In this document: in pieces, positions 26,391-34,744 of the stretch
Layout: each line of letters opens with the position of its first letter
How positions within the stretch are numbered: the stretch's first letter is position 1
Assembly (NCBI RefSeq): GCF_034931005.1
Contig: NZ_JAYGIN010000019.1
Coordinates: 1 to 64,000 of the forward strand
Reading direction: 5' to 3'
From: Arcicella sp034931005
GTDB lineage: Bacteria > Bacteroidota > Bacteroidia > Cytophagales > Spirosomataceae
DNA length: 64,000 nt
Notes under the pieces: model-generated
Database searches by the model: none
What the model was told of the DNA's origin: nothing
Seen by the model: only the letters and a program-made list of their open reading frames with translations
Position numbers and translations under genes: made by a program

Positions 26391-27406
26391 GCAACCATTT
26401 GGAAGGTTTTGCGATAGACAGTTGGGGTTTGTCCAGTCCATTTTTTGAAGGAACGAAAAAATACACTGGGCTCAGAATATCCCAATAAGTAGGCAATATC
26501 GGTTGTACTCAATTGAGCTTCTTTTAAATGTTTGGTTGCTAAATTTTTACGAATTTCATCAAGGAGTTGCTGAAAAGTGACTCCTTCTTCCTTGAGTTTT
26601 AGTTGGATTGAACGCACACCGATTCCCAATTTTTTTGCAATATTTGATAAAGTTGGCTCTTCTCCTTTTAGGTCTTGTAGGATTTCCTTTTTGATTTTCT
26701 CTTGCAACAATTCTGCTGGTTTTAAGCTCTTTAAAATAGCATCAGCATGAACTTCAAATATTGAAAATAGATTGGGACTTGCATTTAAGATTAGACAATC
26801 TAAATATTTTTTCTCAAAGACTAATCCCGAAAAATGACTACTAAATACGATTTCTGCTCCTTTAAAAATACGATGATATTCTGATAAATCATTGGCATAG
26901 GCAGGATAATCAAAATGCACTGCTGTTAATGGAATCGTTTGTCCAAGCATTCCACTAATCGCTGAATTATAAATAGATAATGTGGACTCATAAGCATAAT
27001 GTGGGGCAAAAATATCATTACTTGGTTCAGAAATGGTGAGATACGCCAATTCGTTGTCAATGATTAAAGATGTTTTACTGGCATCACAAACAATATCTTG
27101 ATACTGGCACAACTTATCCAAAGCCTTTTTCAAAGTAGGACTGTGCATCATTACATACGCCAAAATTCCTACTGAAATGGTATTAATCATTTCGCCAATG
27201 TGTAAAGGCAAAAACGCATCTCCCGTCATTTCAATGGCTTCTTTCCATAATTTTTGAGCTTTGATAATTGGTAAATGGTTATCAGGATTTTGTAAATCCT
27301 GAGGTGTGATACCCACTTTTTTACAAAGCAAATCATAATCAGCTCCTTTCTGTTGAGCAGCGTAAAGAATTAGATTGAAAGATGAAACTGATAAGGTATT
27401 TTGCAT
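26387..27406 (-). CDS. AraC-family transcriptional regulator
   Basis: 339-aa regulator. The N-terminal about 200 residues match the arabinose-binding-like (OruR/ArgR-type) sensor domain used in QS- and fatty-acid-linked AraC regulators. The C-terminal 100 residues hold the double helix-turn-helix: LSNIAKKLGIGVRSIQLKLK and STTDIAYLLGYSEPSVFFRS, ending in the usual WTGQTPTVYRK. It is convergent with the epimerase-DUF4260 pair, with which it is often associated in such genomes as a likely target. The effector is unknown. Confidence 0.88.
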   Translation of the reverse strand: MQNTLSVSSFNLILYAAQQKGADYDLLCKKVGITPQDLQNPDNHLPIIKAQKLWKEAIEMTGDAFLPLHIGEMINTISVGILAYVMMHSPTLKKALDKLCQYQDIVCDASKTSLIIDNELAYLTISEPSNDIFAPHYAYESTLSIYNSAISGMLGQTIPLTAVHFDYPAYANDLSEYHRIFKGAEIVFSSHFSGLVFEKKYLDCLILNASPNLFSIFEVHADAILKSLKPAELLQEKIKKEILQDLKGEEPTLSNIAKKLGIGVRSIQLKLKEEGVTFQQLLDEIRKNLATKHLKEAQLSTTDIAYLLGYSEPSVFFRSFKKWTGQTPTVYRKTFQMVA

Positions 27407-27420
27407 TGATGTATTTGTGA

Positions 27421-27459
27421 AAAAAAGGGACGAAGAGTATTTATTCTTTTCGTCCCTTA
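27421..27459 (-). terminator. Terminator of the ATPase-TOPRIM-peptidase operon
   Basis: Read on the minus strand, the stem AAGGGACGAA/TTCGTCCCTT around a 14-base loop is followed by a run of six Ts. It lies five bases beyond the M42 peptidase stop and insulates the operon from the AraC gene. Confidence 0.85.
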
Positions 27460-27463
27460 AATG

Positions 27464-28534
27464 TTACTTAATATATCTCCAGTCTTCGTTACCTTTCAAA
27501 GCCAATAAAGTGTGATAAATTAAATCAATTACTTTTTGAACATCATCTTTAGAAACGGTTTCAACAGTTGTGTGCATATATTTCAAAGGTAATGAAATCA
27601 AAGCAGAAGCTACACCTTCAGTTGCATACGCAAACGAATCCGTATCTGTACCTGTTGAGCGTGAAACGGCTTGACGTTGGATGGCAATTTCTTTTTCTAC
27701 CGCCACATCAATGATAAAATCACGCACATTATTTTGTACCGCTGGGCCATAACAAATCACAGGGCCGTTTCCACATTTCAAATCTCCTTGTTCTTTTTTA
27801 TTATACATTGGAGATTGTGTGTCATGTGTAACGTCGGTAATAATCGCCAAATCTGGTTTCAAACGTCTTACAATCATTTCGGCACCACGTAAGCCAATTT
27901 CTTCTTGAACTGCATTAACCACATAAAGCGTAAAAGACAATTGCACGTTATTTTCTTTCAACATTCGGGCAACCTCCGCAATCATGTAACCGCCCATTCT
28001 GTTATCCAAAGCACGACCTGTGAAATAACGATTATTCAGTTCCATCAAACCATCTGTAAAAGTTACAACCGTACCCACGTGTACGCCCATTTCTTCCACT
28101 TCTTTTTTATTGGCTGCTCCCAAATCAATGAAAATGTCATTAACAGTTGGAGCTTTATCTTTTGACGTATCTCTAACGTGAATGGCAGGGTATCCAAAAA
28201 CGCCTTCCACAATACCCTTTTTCGTGTGTAAATTACAACGCATCGAAGGAGCAATAACAGCATCAGAACCACCATTACGACGCACGAAAATGTATCCGTT
28301 ATCATCAATATAATTTACAAACCAAGAAATTTCATCGGCGTGAGCTTCAATTACTACTTTGTAATCGCTACTTCCTTTGACAACCCCAACGGCAGTTCCG
28401 TAAGTATCAATAATTGTTTCGTCGATATAAGGTTTTATATAATCTAACCAAATTTGTTGTCCCGAAGCCTCAAAACCCGTAGGCGAAGCGTTGTTTAGGT
28501 ATTCGTAGAGGAATTTTTTACTGTTTTCGTTCAT
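27464..28534 (-). CDS. M42-family metallo-aminopeptidase
   Basis: 356-aa cobalt/zinc aminopeptidase of the M42 (glutamyl aminopeptidase/endoglucanase M-like) family; such enzymes form large dodecameric shells that trim peptides in the cytosol. Ligand motifs are EAHADEISW (His65, Asp67), GRALDNRMGG near 178 with the bridging aspartate, QEEIGLRGAE near 212 with the catalytic glutamate, and a C-terminal HTTVETV. Length is normal. Its start codon overlaps the stop of the upstream TOPRIM-like gene by four bases (ATGA), so it is translated with an apparently unrelated defence-like pair. It may simply be a housekeeping gene that inherited their transcript. Confidence 0.93.
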   Translation of the reverse strand: MNENSKKFLYEYLNNASPTGFEASGQQIWLDYIKPYIDETIIDTYGTAVGVVKGSSDYKVVIEAHADEISWFVNYIDDNGYIFVRRNGGSDAVIAPSMRCNLHTKKGIVEGVFGYPAIHVRDTSKDKAPTVNDIFIDLGAANKKEVEEMGVHVGTVVTFTDGLMELNNRYFTGRALDNRMGGYMIAEVARMLKENNVQLSFTLYVVNAVQEEIGLRGAEMIVRRLKPDLAIITDVTHDTQSPMYNKKEQGDLKCGNGPVICYGPAVQNNVRDFIIDVAVEKEIAIQRQAVSRSTGTDTDSFAYATEGVASALISLPLKYMHTTVETVSKDDVQKVIDLIYHTLLALKGNEDWRYIK

Positions 28535-29148
28535 GATTTATTTTGAAAATATTGGTCTAAAAATTGTTTTAATTTTGTTAAAGCAGGGGAGTTCAAATCC
28601 CAGTGGTTTGTATTTCGATAATTTCTTTCACGTTCCTTTATCAAATCTTTTTCACTATTACTTTCGCCGAGAAGTGCTTCTAAATAAGCATAAATTTTAG
28701 TTTTTCTTGCAGGAGTTGTAAAAACACCGTCTTTTCTAACAGAAGTTTTTAAGCAATTTTCGTAACCTTCCCAACACTTAAAAATTACATCGTTATCTTG
28801 ATTAATAATTTTAGCTAAAAGTGTTTCCAAATCACCATTAGATTGATTATCAGGGAGTAAGAAATATTCAATTGAAAAATCCTTTTTTAATTCTATGAAT
28901 TTATCGTTTTCTTCACTAAAAATATCAGCATCAAAAATTACAATACTTAAAATATCATTATCAGAATTTAGCTTAAATAAAGGTTTGAATTTCTCTAATT
29001 TCGTTTTGCCATTGGTAATTAAAATATTGGCGAGTCCATTTTTTCCTGATTGGTCAAAAATCATCTGTTCTTGATACCATTCAAAAATTAAATCTTGAAT
29101 AAGTTTAGCATCAGCAACTCCTTCTACGTAAATTTTTATTTTTCTCAT
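28531..29148 (-). CDS. TOPRIM-like protein (DUF3226-type), partner of an OLD-like ATPase
   Basis: 205-aa protein. The N-terminus IYVEGVADAKLI has Glu9 in the TOPRIM glutamate motif, and IVIFDADIFSEEND holds the Asp73-x-Asp75 pair, so the metal-binding triad of a TOPRIM nuclease appears complete. The layout resembles DUF3226/DUF4435 proteins. Its start overlaps the ATPase stop by four bases, and its stop overlaps the peptidase start by four bases. ATPase plus TOPRIM pairs of this kind include OLD-like nucleases and the PARIS (AriA/AriB) anti-phage system. A nuclease or toxin effector role is inferred, not shown. Confidence 0.72.
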   Translation of the reverse strand: MRKIKIYVEGVADAKLIQDLIFEWYQEQMIFDQSGKNGLANILITNGKTKLEKFKPLFKLNSDNDILSIVIFDADIFSEENDKFIELKKDFSIEYFLLPDNQSNGDLETLLAKIINQDNDVIFKCWEGYENCLKTSVRKDGVFTTPARKTKIYAYLEALLGESNSEKDLIKERERNYRNTNHWDLNSPALTKLKQFLDQYFQNKS

Positions 29149-30275
29149 CTTTCTCCTCCTCTTGTATTAGCACCAATTTCTAAGGCAAATTCAAACTGTT
29201 CGTAATCAAAGATTACTGATTCAATATTGCCTTCTTTATTTTCTAATAAACTAATATTACGAGCATTTTTTCTATCTTCTTCTCCTAATTCAGCCAAAGC
29301 ATACACAAAATATTTTTGACATTCCAAACTATGCGTAGTGGCAAATAATTGGACATCATATTTTTTACAAAGGGTTATAACTGTTTTCCAAAACTCTTTT
29401 AATCTTGAAAAATGAATACCTGTTTCTATTTCGTCAATCATTAAACGTTTGCCTTTTGCCATCAAAATTTCCAACAATACTCGAACAAGTTTGACGACTC
29501 CATCTCCAAATCTTGTTATTGGATATAGTCCATTGTCATCTTCGAGAGAAACACAAATAAAATCAATATCGTTGAGCATTTTTTGTGTACGTGTTTCCTC
29601 TAATTTAGGAATGAATGTTTTTAGATTTGAGTCAAACTCCTTCCTTAAATCTTTGTCTGCGTTTATTTTTTTATAGTAAAAATCTAATAAATCGAAATCA
29701 TAACCAAGATTTGTTGGAATAAATGGCATATAGCCCCAATTCATCTCAATTTCTTCATTTGTTGTGCGTGAAAAAGGATAAAAATTATAAGAAAATGGAT
29801 AATATTTTTTATCCTTTTCAGCATACTCTGATGAAATTCTCACCCCCTTTTTAAATATAGATACACCATCGTTTCTGTATCCTTTTTTATTTATTGCATT
29901 CCAATCAGACTCTGTTAATGTTTGATGTTCAACTATCTCCCAATTTATTATCTCTTGTTCATCGCCATAGCCATTATTTACTTGTAATGTTTTATCAATA
30001 TTTTTTAAAATAAATTTCCATAAATTCTCATCATTAAGATTAGCTAAGACTTTCTTCTTATCTACAAAAAATAACTTTCTAAAGAGTAACGTTTGGAATA
30101 AATTGGCTAAACAAGTGTCTCCATCTGGATGAAAGCATAACCCTTCCAAAACACTCGTCTTGCCCACATTATTATCCCCAACCAACAAATTAAATTGCCC
30201 AAGATTTTCCATTTCAAAAGAGTCAAATCTTTTGAAATTTTCAATTTTGAAGTATGTTAAATGATTTTCACCCAT
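29145..30275 (-). CDS. AAA/ABC-type ATPase (OLD-like, AAA_15/AAA_21)
   Basis: 376-aa ATPase of the SMC/ABC-like clan. The start YFKIENFKRFDSF is characteristic, the P-loop is GDNNVGKT (33-40), a signature-like region is RFGDGVVKLVRVL (255-267), Walker B is RLMIDEIETGIH with Asp281-Glu282, and the switch is FATTHSLE with His315. No TOPRIM domain is fused; it is encoded by the next gene instead. The middle (about 50-230) has no recognised domain and is probably the sensing or dimerisation part. It is first in a three-gene overlapping operon. Related ATPases act in phage-defence systems; that role here is inference. Confidence 0.8.
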   Translation of the reverse strand: MGENHLTYFKIENFKRFDSFEMENLGQFNLLVGDNNVGKTSVLEGLCFHPDGDTCLANLFQTLLFRKLFFVDKKKVLANLNDENLWKFILKNIDKTLQVNNGYGDEQEIINWEIVEHQTLTESDWNAINKKGYRNDGVSIFKKGVRISSEYAEKDKKYYPFSYNFYPFSRTTNEEIEMNWGYMPFIPTNLGYDFDLLDFYYKKINADKDLRKEFDSNLKTFIPKLEETRTQKMLNDIDFICVSLEDDNGLYPITRFGDGVVKLVRVLLEILMAKGKRLMIDEIETGIHFSRLKEFWKTVITLCKKYDVQLFATTHSLECQKYFVYALAELGEEDRKNARNISLLENKEGNIESVIFDYEQFEFALEIGANTRGGER

Positions 30276-30333
30276 GATTTTACGATTTTTAACAAAAATA
30301 CAAAACCCAATAGCTTTTCAAAGCCATTAAATG

Positions 30334-30370
30334 AAAAAGTCTGCATAAGGGTTAGCTATGCAGACTTTTT
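30334..30370 (-). terminator. Terminator after the lytic transglycosylase gene
   Basis: The stem AAAAAGTCTGCATA/TATGCAGACTTTTT around a nine-base loop gives a hairpin with a T-run when read on either strand. It lies 18 bases past the stop of the transglycosylase gene and before the start of the ATPase gene, so it insulates the two units. Confidence 0.88.
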
Positions 30371-30387
30371 ATGTTTTCTAAAAGAGA

Positions 30388-31920
30388 TTATGAAACTCTA
30401 ATTTTCATTCCTGCTTTTACTACATTTCCTTTAATTCCGTTCAACTTTTTCAATTTATCAATTGAAATTCCTCCGTAACGCTGTGAAATATTCCAAAGTG
30501 TATCACCATCTTGAACACTATGAAAACGAGTTTTTCCTCTTTTTACAGCTTCTTTTTCACGATGATTATTCTTAGCATATTTAACTTGACTTGTAACGGC
30601 TGATTCTTTATAGATAACTAACTTTTGTCCTGGTTGAATAGTTGATTTATGCAAACGATTCCAAACTTTAATATCATAAACTTCTACATCAAATTTTTCT
30701 GCAATTTCAGTTAAATTATCCTTTTTGCGAACAGTATAATATTTCTTTTTAGGTTTTTTATTGATAACAACGTCTTCAATGTCATCCTCAACAATTTCTT
30801 GCTCTACAACCATCTTAGGTTCAGTAGTTGCTGCTCCCATTACTGGAGTGGTAATGATAATTGGCTTTTCATCATTACTTGCCAAGATTTCTGGATTTGG
30901 TTGAATTGTTTCAACAAACACAGGAGGCAATTTTGTAGCAGAATCAAGAATGGCTTGACGATTTGCTTTGAAAAATGCAATGTCTGTTTTGGGTAAACGA
31001 AGAGCAAAATTACGAGTATGTCCTGGCAAAATATGTGTCAGTACATGAGGATTTAACTTTTGAATTTCTTCTAAATTAATTGAACTCAAACTCGCTAATT
31101 TGTCGAGGTCTAAATATGAATTGACATGAATCGTATCGTGAGCAACTGCGGTTTCGATATTCTCAGGGAAAATATCATGAGAATCTGCATGATTAATCAT
31201 GTAAACCATACCGATATATTGAGGAACATACCCACGAGTTTCACGAGGAAGGCAGTTATAAATTGCCCAGAAAGTTTGTCCACCATTACAACGACGAATG
31301 GCTCTTCTTACATTGCCAGGCCCTGTATTATATGCCGCTAATACCAAATGCCAATCTCCAAAAATATTATATAATTGACGCATATAACGACAAGCTGCCT
31401 CAGTTGCTTTTTCAGGGTCAAAACGTTCGTCAATGTATTCATCAATTCTCAAACCAAAATCAATTCGTGCCGTTTTAGGCATGAATTGCCATAGTCCACC
31501 TGCACCAGCACGAGAAATTACTTTAGGATTCAATCCTGATTCAATGAGGGAAAGGTATTTTAATTCGTCTGGTAAGCCGTATTTTTTCAAATATTTCTCA
31601 TAAATCGGGAAATATACGCCTTTACGCTCCAACATTGTTTTGGTAAATGAAGGTTTACGATAGGCAAAATACTCAACAAATTGATGTGTTGTAGCATTAT
31701 ACGTTAAGGGGATTTCTTTTTGTAAAGCCTGTAAACGAGGCTGTACAATGGTGGGGTCAATTAACCACGTTTGCTCTGGAACAACTGGCTGAGCATTACT
31801 TACAGTGGTGGTATCGGTAGTAACGGGCTGTTCTGTACTGCCAGTTACTTGGGCATTTATCGTTGCACTTGCCAGTAGCAAAGAGCCGATAATGTACGAG
31901 CGAATTGTGGCGAATATCAT
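30388..31920 (-). CDS. MltD-like lytic transglycosylase with two LysM domains
   Basis: 510-aa exported enzyme that cleaves peptidoglycan between MurNAc and GlcNAc with anhydro-product formation. A signal peptide (about 1-23, ending INAQ) is followed by the SLT domain: LSLIESGLNP with catalytic Glu127, AGGLWQFMP, and AAYNTGPGNVRRAI. Two LysM peptidoglycan-binding repeats lie at about 392-437 (YTVRKKDNLTEIAEKF) and 462-509 (HSVQDGDTLWNISQRY). No lipobox is visible, unlike E. coli MltD. Apparently monocistronic. Confidence 0.93.
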   Translation of the reverse strand: MIFATIRSYIIGSLLLASATINAQVTGSTEQPVTTDTTTVSNAQPVVPEQTWLIDPTIVQPRLQALQKEIPLTYNATTHQFVEYFAYRKPSFTKTMLERKGVYFPIYEKYLKKYGLPDELKYLSLIESGLNPKVISRAGAGGLWQFMPKTARIDFGLRIDEYIDERFDPEKATEAACRYMRQLYNIFGDWHLVLAAYNTGPGNVRRAIRRCNGGQTFWAIYNCLPRETRGYVPQYIGMVYMINHADSHDIFPENIETAVAHDTIHVNSYLDLDKLASLSSINLEEIQKLNPHVLTHILPGHTRNFALRLPKTDIAFFKANRQAILDSATKLPPVFVETIQPNPEILASNDEKPIIITTPVMGAATTEPKMVVEQEIVEDDIEDVVINKKPKKKYYTVRKKDNLTEIAEKFDVEVYDIKVWNRLHKSTIQPGQKLVIYKESAVTSQVKYAKNNHREKEAVKRGKTRFHSVQDGDTLWNISQRYGGISIDKLKKLNGIKGNVVKAGMKIRVS

Positions 31921-31996
31921 AAAGTAAGGAATTAAGTATCTGGGTTGTAAGTGGTTATTGACAACGTTTAATAAACAAAATTAAAAAAAATAACCG

Positions 31997-32042
31997 AAAA
32001 ATCTAACCTTTGTTATAGAGTTACGCAAAGGTTAGATTTTTG
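31997..32042 (-). terminator. Terminator after gatA
   Basis: Perfect 16-base-pair stem AAAAATCTAACCTTTG/CAAAGGTTAGATTTTT around a 13-base loop, read on the minus strand as the end of gatA. A run of Ts is included in the stem. It lies about 90 bases past the stop. Confidence 0.85.
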
Positions 32043-32129
32043 TTAAGTTTTAAAACAGACTGATAAATTAAACGATGCACTCACAAAGAATATTATCAAT
32101 GTTAAGGGTCGAATACTTCTAAGACTTTA

Positions 32130-33551
32130 TTATTTTTCAATACTCTTGGCAAAAGATAATAAAGTTGCTTCTTGAAAGGCACCTCCCATGATTTGAAAAC
32201 CGATTGGCAATCCATCATTATCTACCCCATTTGGAATCGAAATAGCGGGTAAACCAACCACATTTGCTTGTACGGTGAACAAATCTCCCAAATACATTTG
32301 GATTGGGTCAGCCGTTTTTTCTCCTAATTTGTATGCAGTCGTTGGGGTGGTTGGGCAAACTAAAAAGTCGTAATTCTCTAATAAATTATCTGTAAATTCT
32401 TTAATAAGTCTTCTAACTTTCTGAGCTTTCGTATAGTATGCGTCGTAATAACTGGCACTCAATACAAACGTTCCTAACATGATTCGTTTACGGGTTTCTT
32501 TTCCAAAACCTTCAAATCTTGACTTTTTATAAAGTGACATTAAGTCGGTAGCTGCTATACTACGATGTCCGTATTTTACACCGTCAAATCTTGAAAGGTT
32601 AGAACTTGCTTCGGCAGTTGTTAAAATATAATAGGTTGGCAAGAATGACTTAATCAATGGAAAATCAACCGCCTCTACTTCGTGACCTTGTGATTTTAAA
32701 TATTCTAATTTTGCCCAAGTGGCAGCTTTTACTTCTGGTTGGAGTCCATCGCTTTCAACGGCATCTTTCAAATAACCAATTTTATATGTTGTTTTGTCTG
32801 CTTTTAATTCAGAATATGCTTCAACAGGAAGATTTGAAACGGTACTGTCTTGTTCGTCTTTTCCTGCAATTACTTCTAATAAAATAGCCGCATCTTCAAC
32901 CGATTTTGTAATTGGCCCAATGCAGTCGAATGAAGAAGCGTAGGCAATCAGACCCCAACGAGAAACTCTCGAATATGTTGGTTTTAAGCCAACTAAGCCA
33001 CAAAAACCTGCGGGCATACGTACAGAACCGCCTGTGTCTGTACCCAATGAAGCCAAACACATATCTGCTTGAACGGCAACGGCTGAACCTCCCGAAGAAC
33101 CTCCAGCAACTCTATTTTCACCGATTTCATTCAAACAAGCACCAAAAGCAGAATTTTCATTGGTCGAACCCATACCAAATTCATCACAATTTTGTCTTCC
33201 GATAATGATGGCATCTTCGTCTAAAACTCGTTGAACAGCCGTAGCATTAAATTGAGATTCAAATCCATTCAGAATCTTACTCCCTGCTTGAGAAACATGG
33301 TCTTTGTAACAAAGTAAATCTTTGATTCCCAGAACCATACCTGCTAATTTTTTGGCAGTTCCTGCTTTTATTTTAGCATCAATTTCATCGGCTTTTTGCA
33401 AAGCTTCTTCGTCAAATACGGAAAGAAAAGCATTTAATTTCTGATTTTTTTCTTCGATATTTTTAAGATAAAATTCTACCAATTGACGGCAGGTAATTAC
33501 CCCAGAAAAAAGGTCTAATTGTATGGATTTTAATGTGGTATATTTTTGCAT
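32130..33551 (-). CDS. gatA: Asp-tRNA(Asn)/Glu-tRNA(Gln) amidotransferase subunit A
   Basis: 473-aa amidase subunit of GatCAB, which converts misacylated Glu-tRNA(Gln) or Asp-tRNA(Asn) to the amide form. The Ser-cisSer-Lys catalytic triad is visible: Lys77 in LGIKDLL, Ser152 in GGSSGGSAVAV and Ser176 in TDTGGSVRMPAGFCG, at the same spacing as in characterised GatA. Length is normal. gatB and gatC are not adjacent. It is downstream of tatA but separated by a terminator and a long inverted repeat, so probably transcribed alone. Confidence 0.96.
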   Translation of the reverse strand: MQKYTTLKSIQLDLFSGVITCRQLVEFYLKNIEEKNQKLNAFLSVFDEEALQKADEIDAKIKAGTAKKLAGMVLGIKDLLCYKDHVSQAGSKILNGFESQFNATAVQRVLDEDAIIIGRQNCDEFGMGSTNENSAFGACLNEIGENRVAGGSSGGSAVAVQADMCLASLGTDTGGSVRMPAGFCGLVGLKPTYSRVSRWGLIAYASSFDCIGPITKSVEDAAILLEVIAGKDEQDSTVSNLPVEAYSELKADKTTYKIGYLKDAVESDGLQPEVKAATWAKLEYLKSQGHEVEAVDFPLIKSFLPTYYILTTAEASSNLSRFDGVKYGHRSIAATDLMSLYKKSRFEGFGKETRKRIMLGTFVLSASYYDAYYTKAQKVRRLIKEFTDNLLENYDFLVCPTTPTTAYKLGEKTADPIQMYLGDLFTVQANVVGLPAISIPNGVDNDGLPIGFQIMGGAFQEATLLSFAKSIEK

Positions 33552-33558
33552 AAAATTT

Positions 33559-33619
33559 GTAGGACAGGTTTACTAACCTGTCATTCTATAATCTTGACAG
33601 GTTAGTAAACCTGTCCTAC
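33559..33619. repeat. Perfect inverted repeat, GACAGGTT family
   Basis: Two arms of 25 bases, 33559-33583 and 33595-33619, are perfect complements (core GTAGGACAGGTTTACTAACC) around an 11-base loop. Each arm is itself partly palindromic (AGGTTTACTAACCT). It lies just upstream of the gatA start codon on the gatA strand. It belongs to the family also seen at 153-177 and 56912-57045. Confidence 0.9.
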
Positions 33620-33629
33620 TTAAAAAAAC

Positions 33630-33672
33630 AAAAGCATAGTCATGACGAAGTAATCATCGGGACTATGCTTTA
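33630..33672 (-). terminator. Terminator after tatA
   Basis: The stem AAAGCATAGTC/GACTATGCTTT followed by a T-run on the minus strand, 18 bases past the tatA stop. Confidence 0.8.
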
Positions 33673-33689
33673 ATAAGGACTTTCAAATA

Positions 33690-33899
33690 CTATTTTGTTG
33701 TATCGTCTTCTAAACTTTTAGAGATTTGCTCTTGAACATCTTTTTGAGCATCTTTAAATTCTTTCATTCCCTTGCCCAAGCCTTTCATTAATTCTGGAAG
33801 TTTTTTACCTCCAAACATTAAAAGGACAACCATACCAATCAAAACTAACTCTCCCGTTCCGAGATTGCCTAATAATAAAAATATTGATGTGAGTTCCAT
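33690..33899 (-). CDS. tatA: Twin-arginine translocase subunit TatA/TatE
   Basis: 69-aa single-span membrane protein that multimerises to form the pore-like part of the Tat pathway for folded proteins. The hydrophobic helix is about residues 16-29 (ELVLIGMVVLLMFGG). The hinge GGKKLPELMKGLGKGMKEFK with the amphipathic helix is diagnostic, and a charged tail follows. An unusually long N-terminal stretch (MELTSIFLLLGNLGTG) precedes the helix, as in many Bacteroidetes TatA proteins. tatC is not adjacent. Confidence 0.94.
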   Translation of the reverse strand: MELTSIFLLLGNLGTGELVLIGMVVLLMFGGKKLPELMKGLGKGMKEFKDAQKDVQEQISKSLEDDTTK

Positions 33900-33937
33900 G
33901 TCTGTATTTGTTAAAATTTGCGTAAATATACGATTTT

Positions 33938-33972
33938 ATGAGTTATGAGTTATGAGTTATGAGTTATGAGTT
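33938..33972. repeat. Five tandem copies of ATGAGTT
   Basis: A seven-base unit, ATGAGTT, is repeated five times without change in the space upstream of tatA. Variants of the same word (GAGTTATGA, GAGTTTATGAG) appear in the intergenic regions at 40345-40520 and 40931-40970, so the word is favoured in intergenic DNA of this genome. Such arrays are prone to slippage. Confidence 0.9.
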
Positions 33973-34009
33973 AAAAAAAAAGTTTAAAATGAATAAAAAA
34001 ATATAAATT

Positions 34010-34432
34010 TTATCTTTTTTCCCAAGCTTCAAAGTTGGCGAAATCTTCTGTTAAAGACGAAAAAAGCCACATTACTAAGGCTAAATCATCGGTTAAGCCA
34101 ATGATGGGTAGAAAATCTGGGATAAAGTCAATCGGTGACACAAAATAAATCAGGACAGCAATGATTTTTACAATCGTACTCCACGGAATTACTTTATATT
34201 CTCCCGAAACGTATGCTTTTACCATTCTACTAAGTGTCATTACTTTCTCGGCAAGGACTTGCCCAATGCCTTTGTTTTGATTGTCCGCAACATCTTTGGC
34301 TTTGCCTAAAACTTCTCTTAATAATTCTAAAATTGCCATTCCACTGCCTGCATATTTGCCAGCTTTGCGGGTAGCAGATTTGAAAAAAATGGACTTTAAA
34401 ATTCGGGTGATTAAATCTTCTTTAGTATTCAT
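34010..34432 (-). CDS. YkvA/DUF1232 family membrane protein
   Basis: 140-aa protein with the DUF1232 core near residues 85-125: VKIIAVLIYFVSPIDFIPDFLP followed by IGLTDDLALVMWLF. The conserved SPIDFIPDFLPxxGxxDD motif is complete. The N-terminal 60 residues are a basic helical segment. Function unknown; the family is small and membrane-associated. It has 312 bases of upstream space shared with the divergent mdh gene. Confidence 0.88.
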   Translation of the reverse strand: MNTKEDLITRILKSIFFKSATRKAGKYAGSGMAILELLREVLGKAKDVADNQNKGIGQVLAEKVMTLSRMVKAYVSGEYKVIPWSTIVKIIAVLIYFVSPIDFIPDFLPIIGLTDDLALVMWLFSSLTEDFANFEAWEKR

Positions 34433-34744
34433 TGATTAGACAAGAAAATGTTTAACGTAACACAGACTTCAGTCTGTAAATATGGTTTATTTTGATAAAA
34501 GTAACACAGCCTTTAGTCTGTAAATATTGTATTTAAAAAACTTCAAAAAGTAAAGAAAATTGTATTAGCTCAACTCTGCTTATTTAAAATTATTCTTGAT
34601 ACAATGCTAAAAAATAAAAATATATCCTTTTTTGATATTCAATTTTTTAGAAAGTTGTCAAATTATAGAGCTTGAATTTACAAATGACTTACTTTTGTAT
34701 CAAAAAATAAACGTATTTCACAAAAAATAAATTCAAATTCAATC
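34433..34744. other. Intergenic region between divergent ykvA-like and mdh genes
   Basis: 312 bases without a gene. Two copies of a small unit, TAACACAG..(C)TTCAGTCTGTAAATAT-like (about 34458-34484 and 34502-34528), each contain an ACAGAC/GTCTGT-type hairpin or its degenerate form. The rest is AT-rich and holds the promoters of both genes; a -7-like TACTTTTG for mdh is at 34690-34697. Confidence 0.6.
34690..34697 (+). promoter_or_regulatory. Bacteroidetes -7 element (TACTTTTG) of mdh
   Basis: TACTTTTG matches TAnnTTTG and is 48 bases upstream of the mdh ATG. The nearest TTG upstream (34672-34674) is only 15 bases away, shorter than the usual 19-21, so the -33 element is uncertain. Confidence 0.5.

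Noticed and set aside
27671..28308. Several frames opposite the M42 peptidase
   Set aside because: They shadow a clearly recognised enzyme with complete metal ligands.
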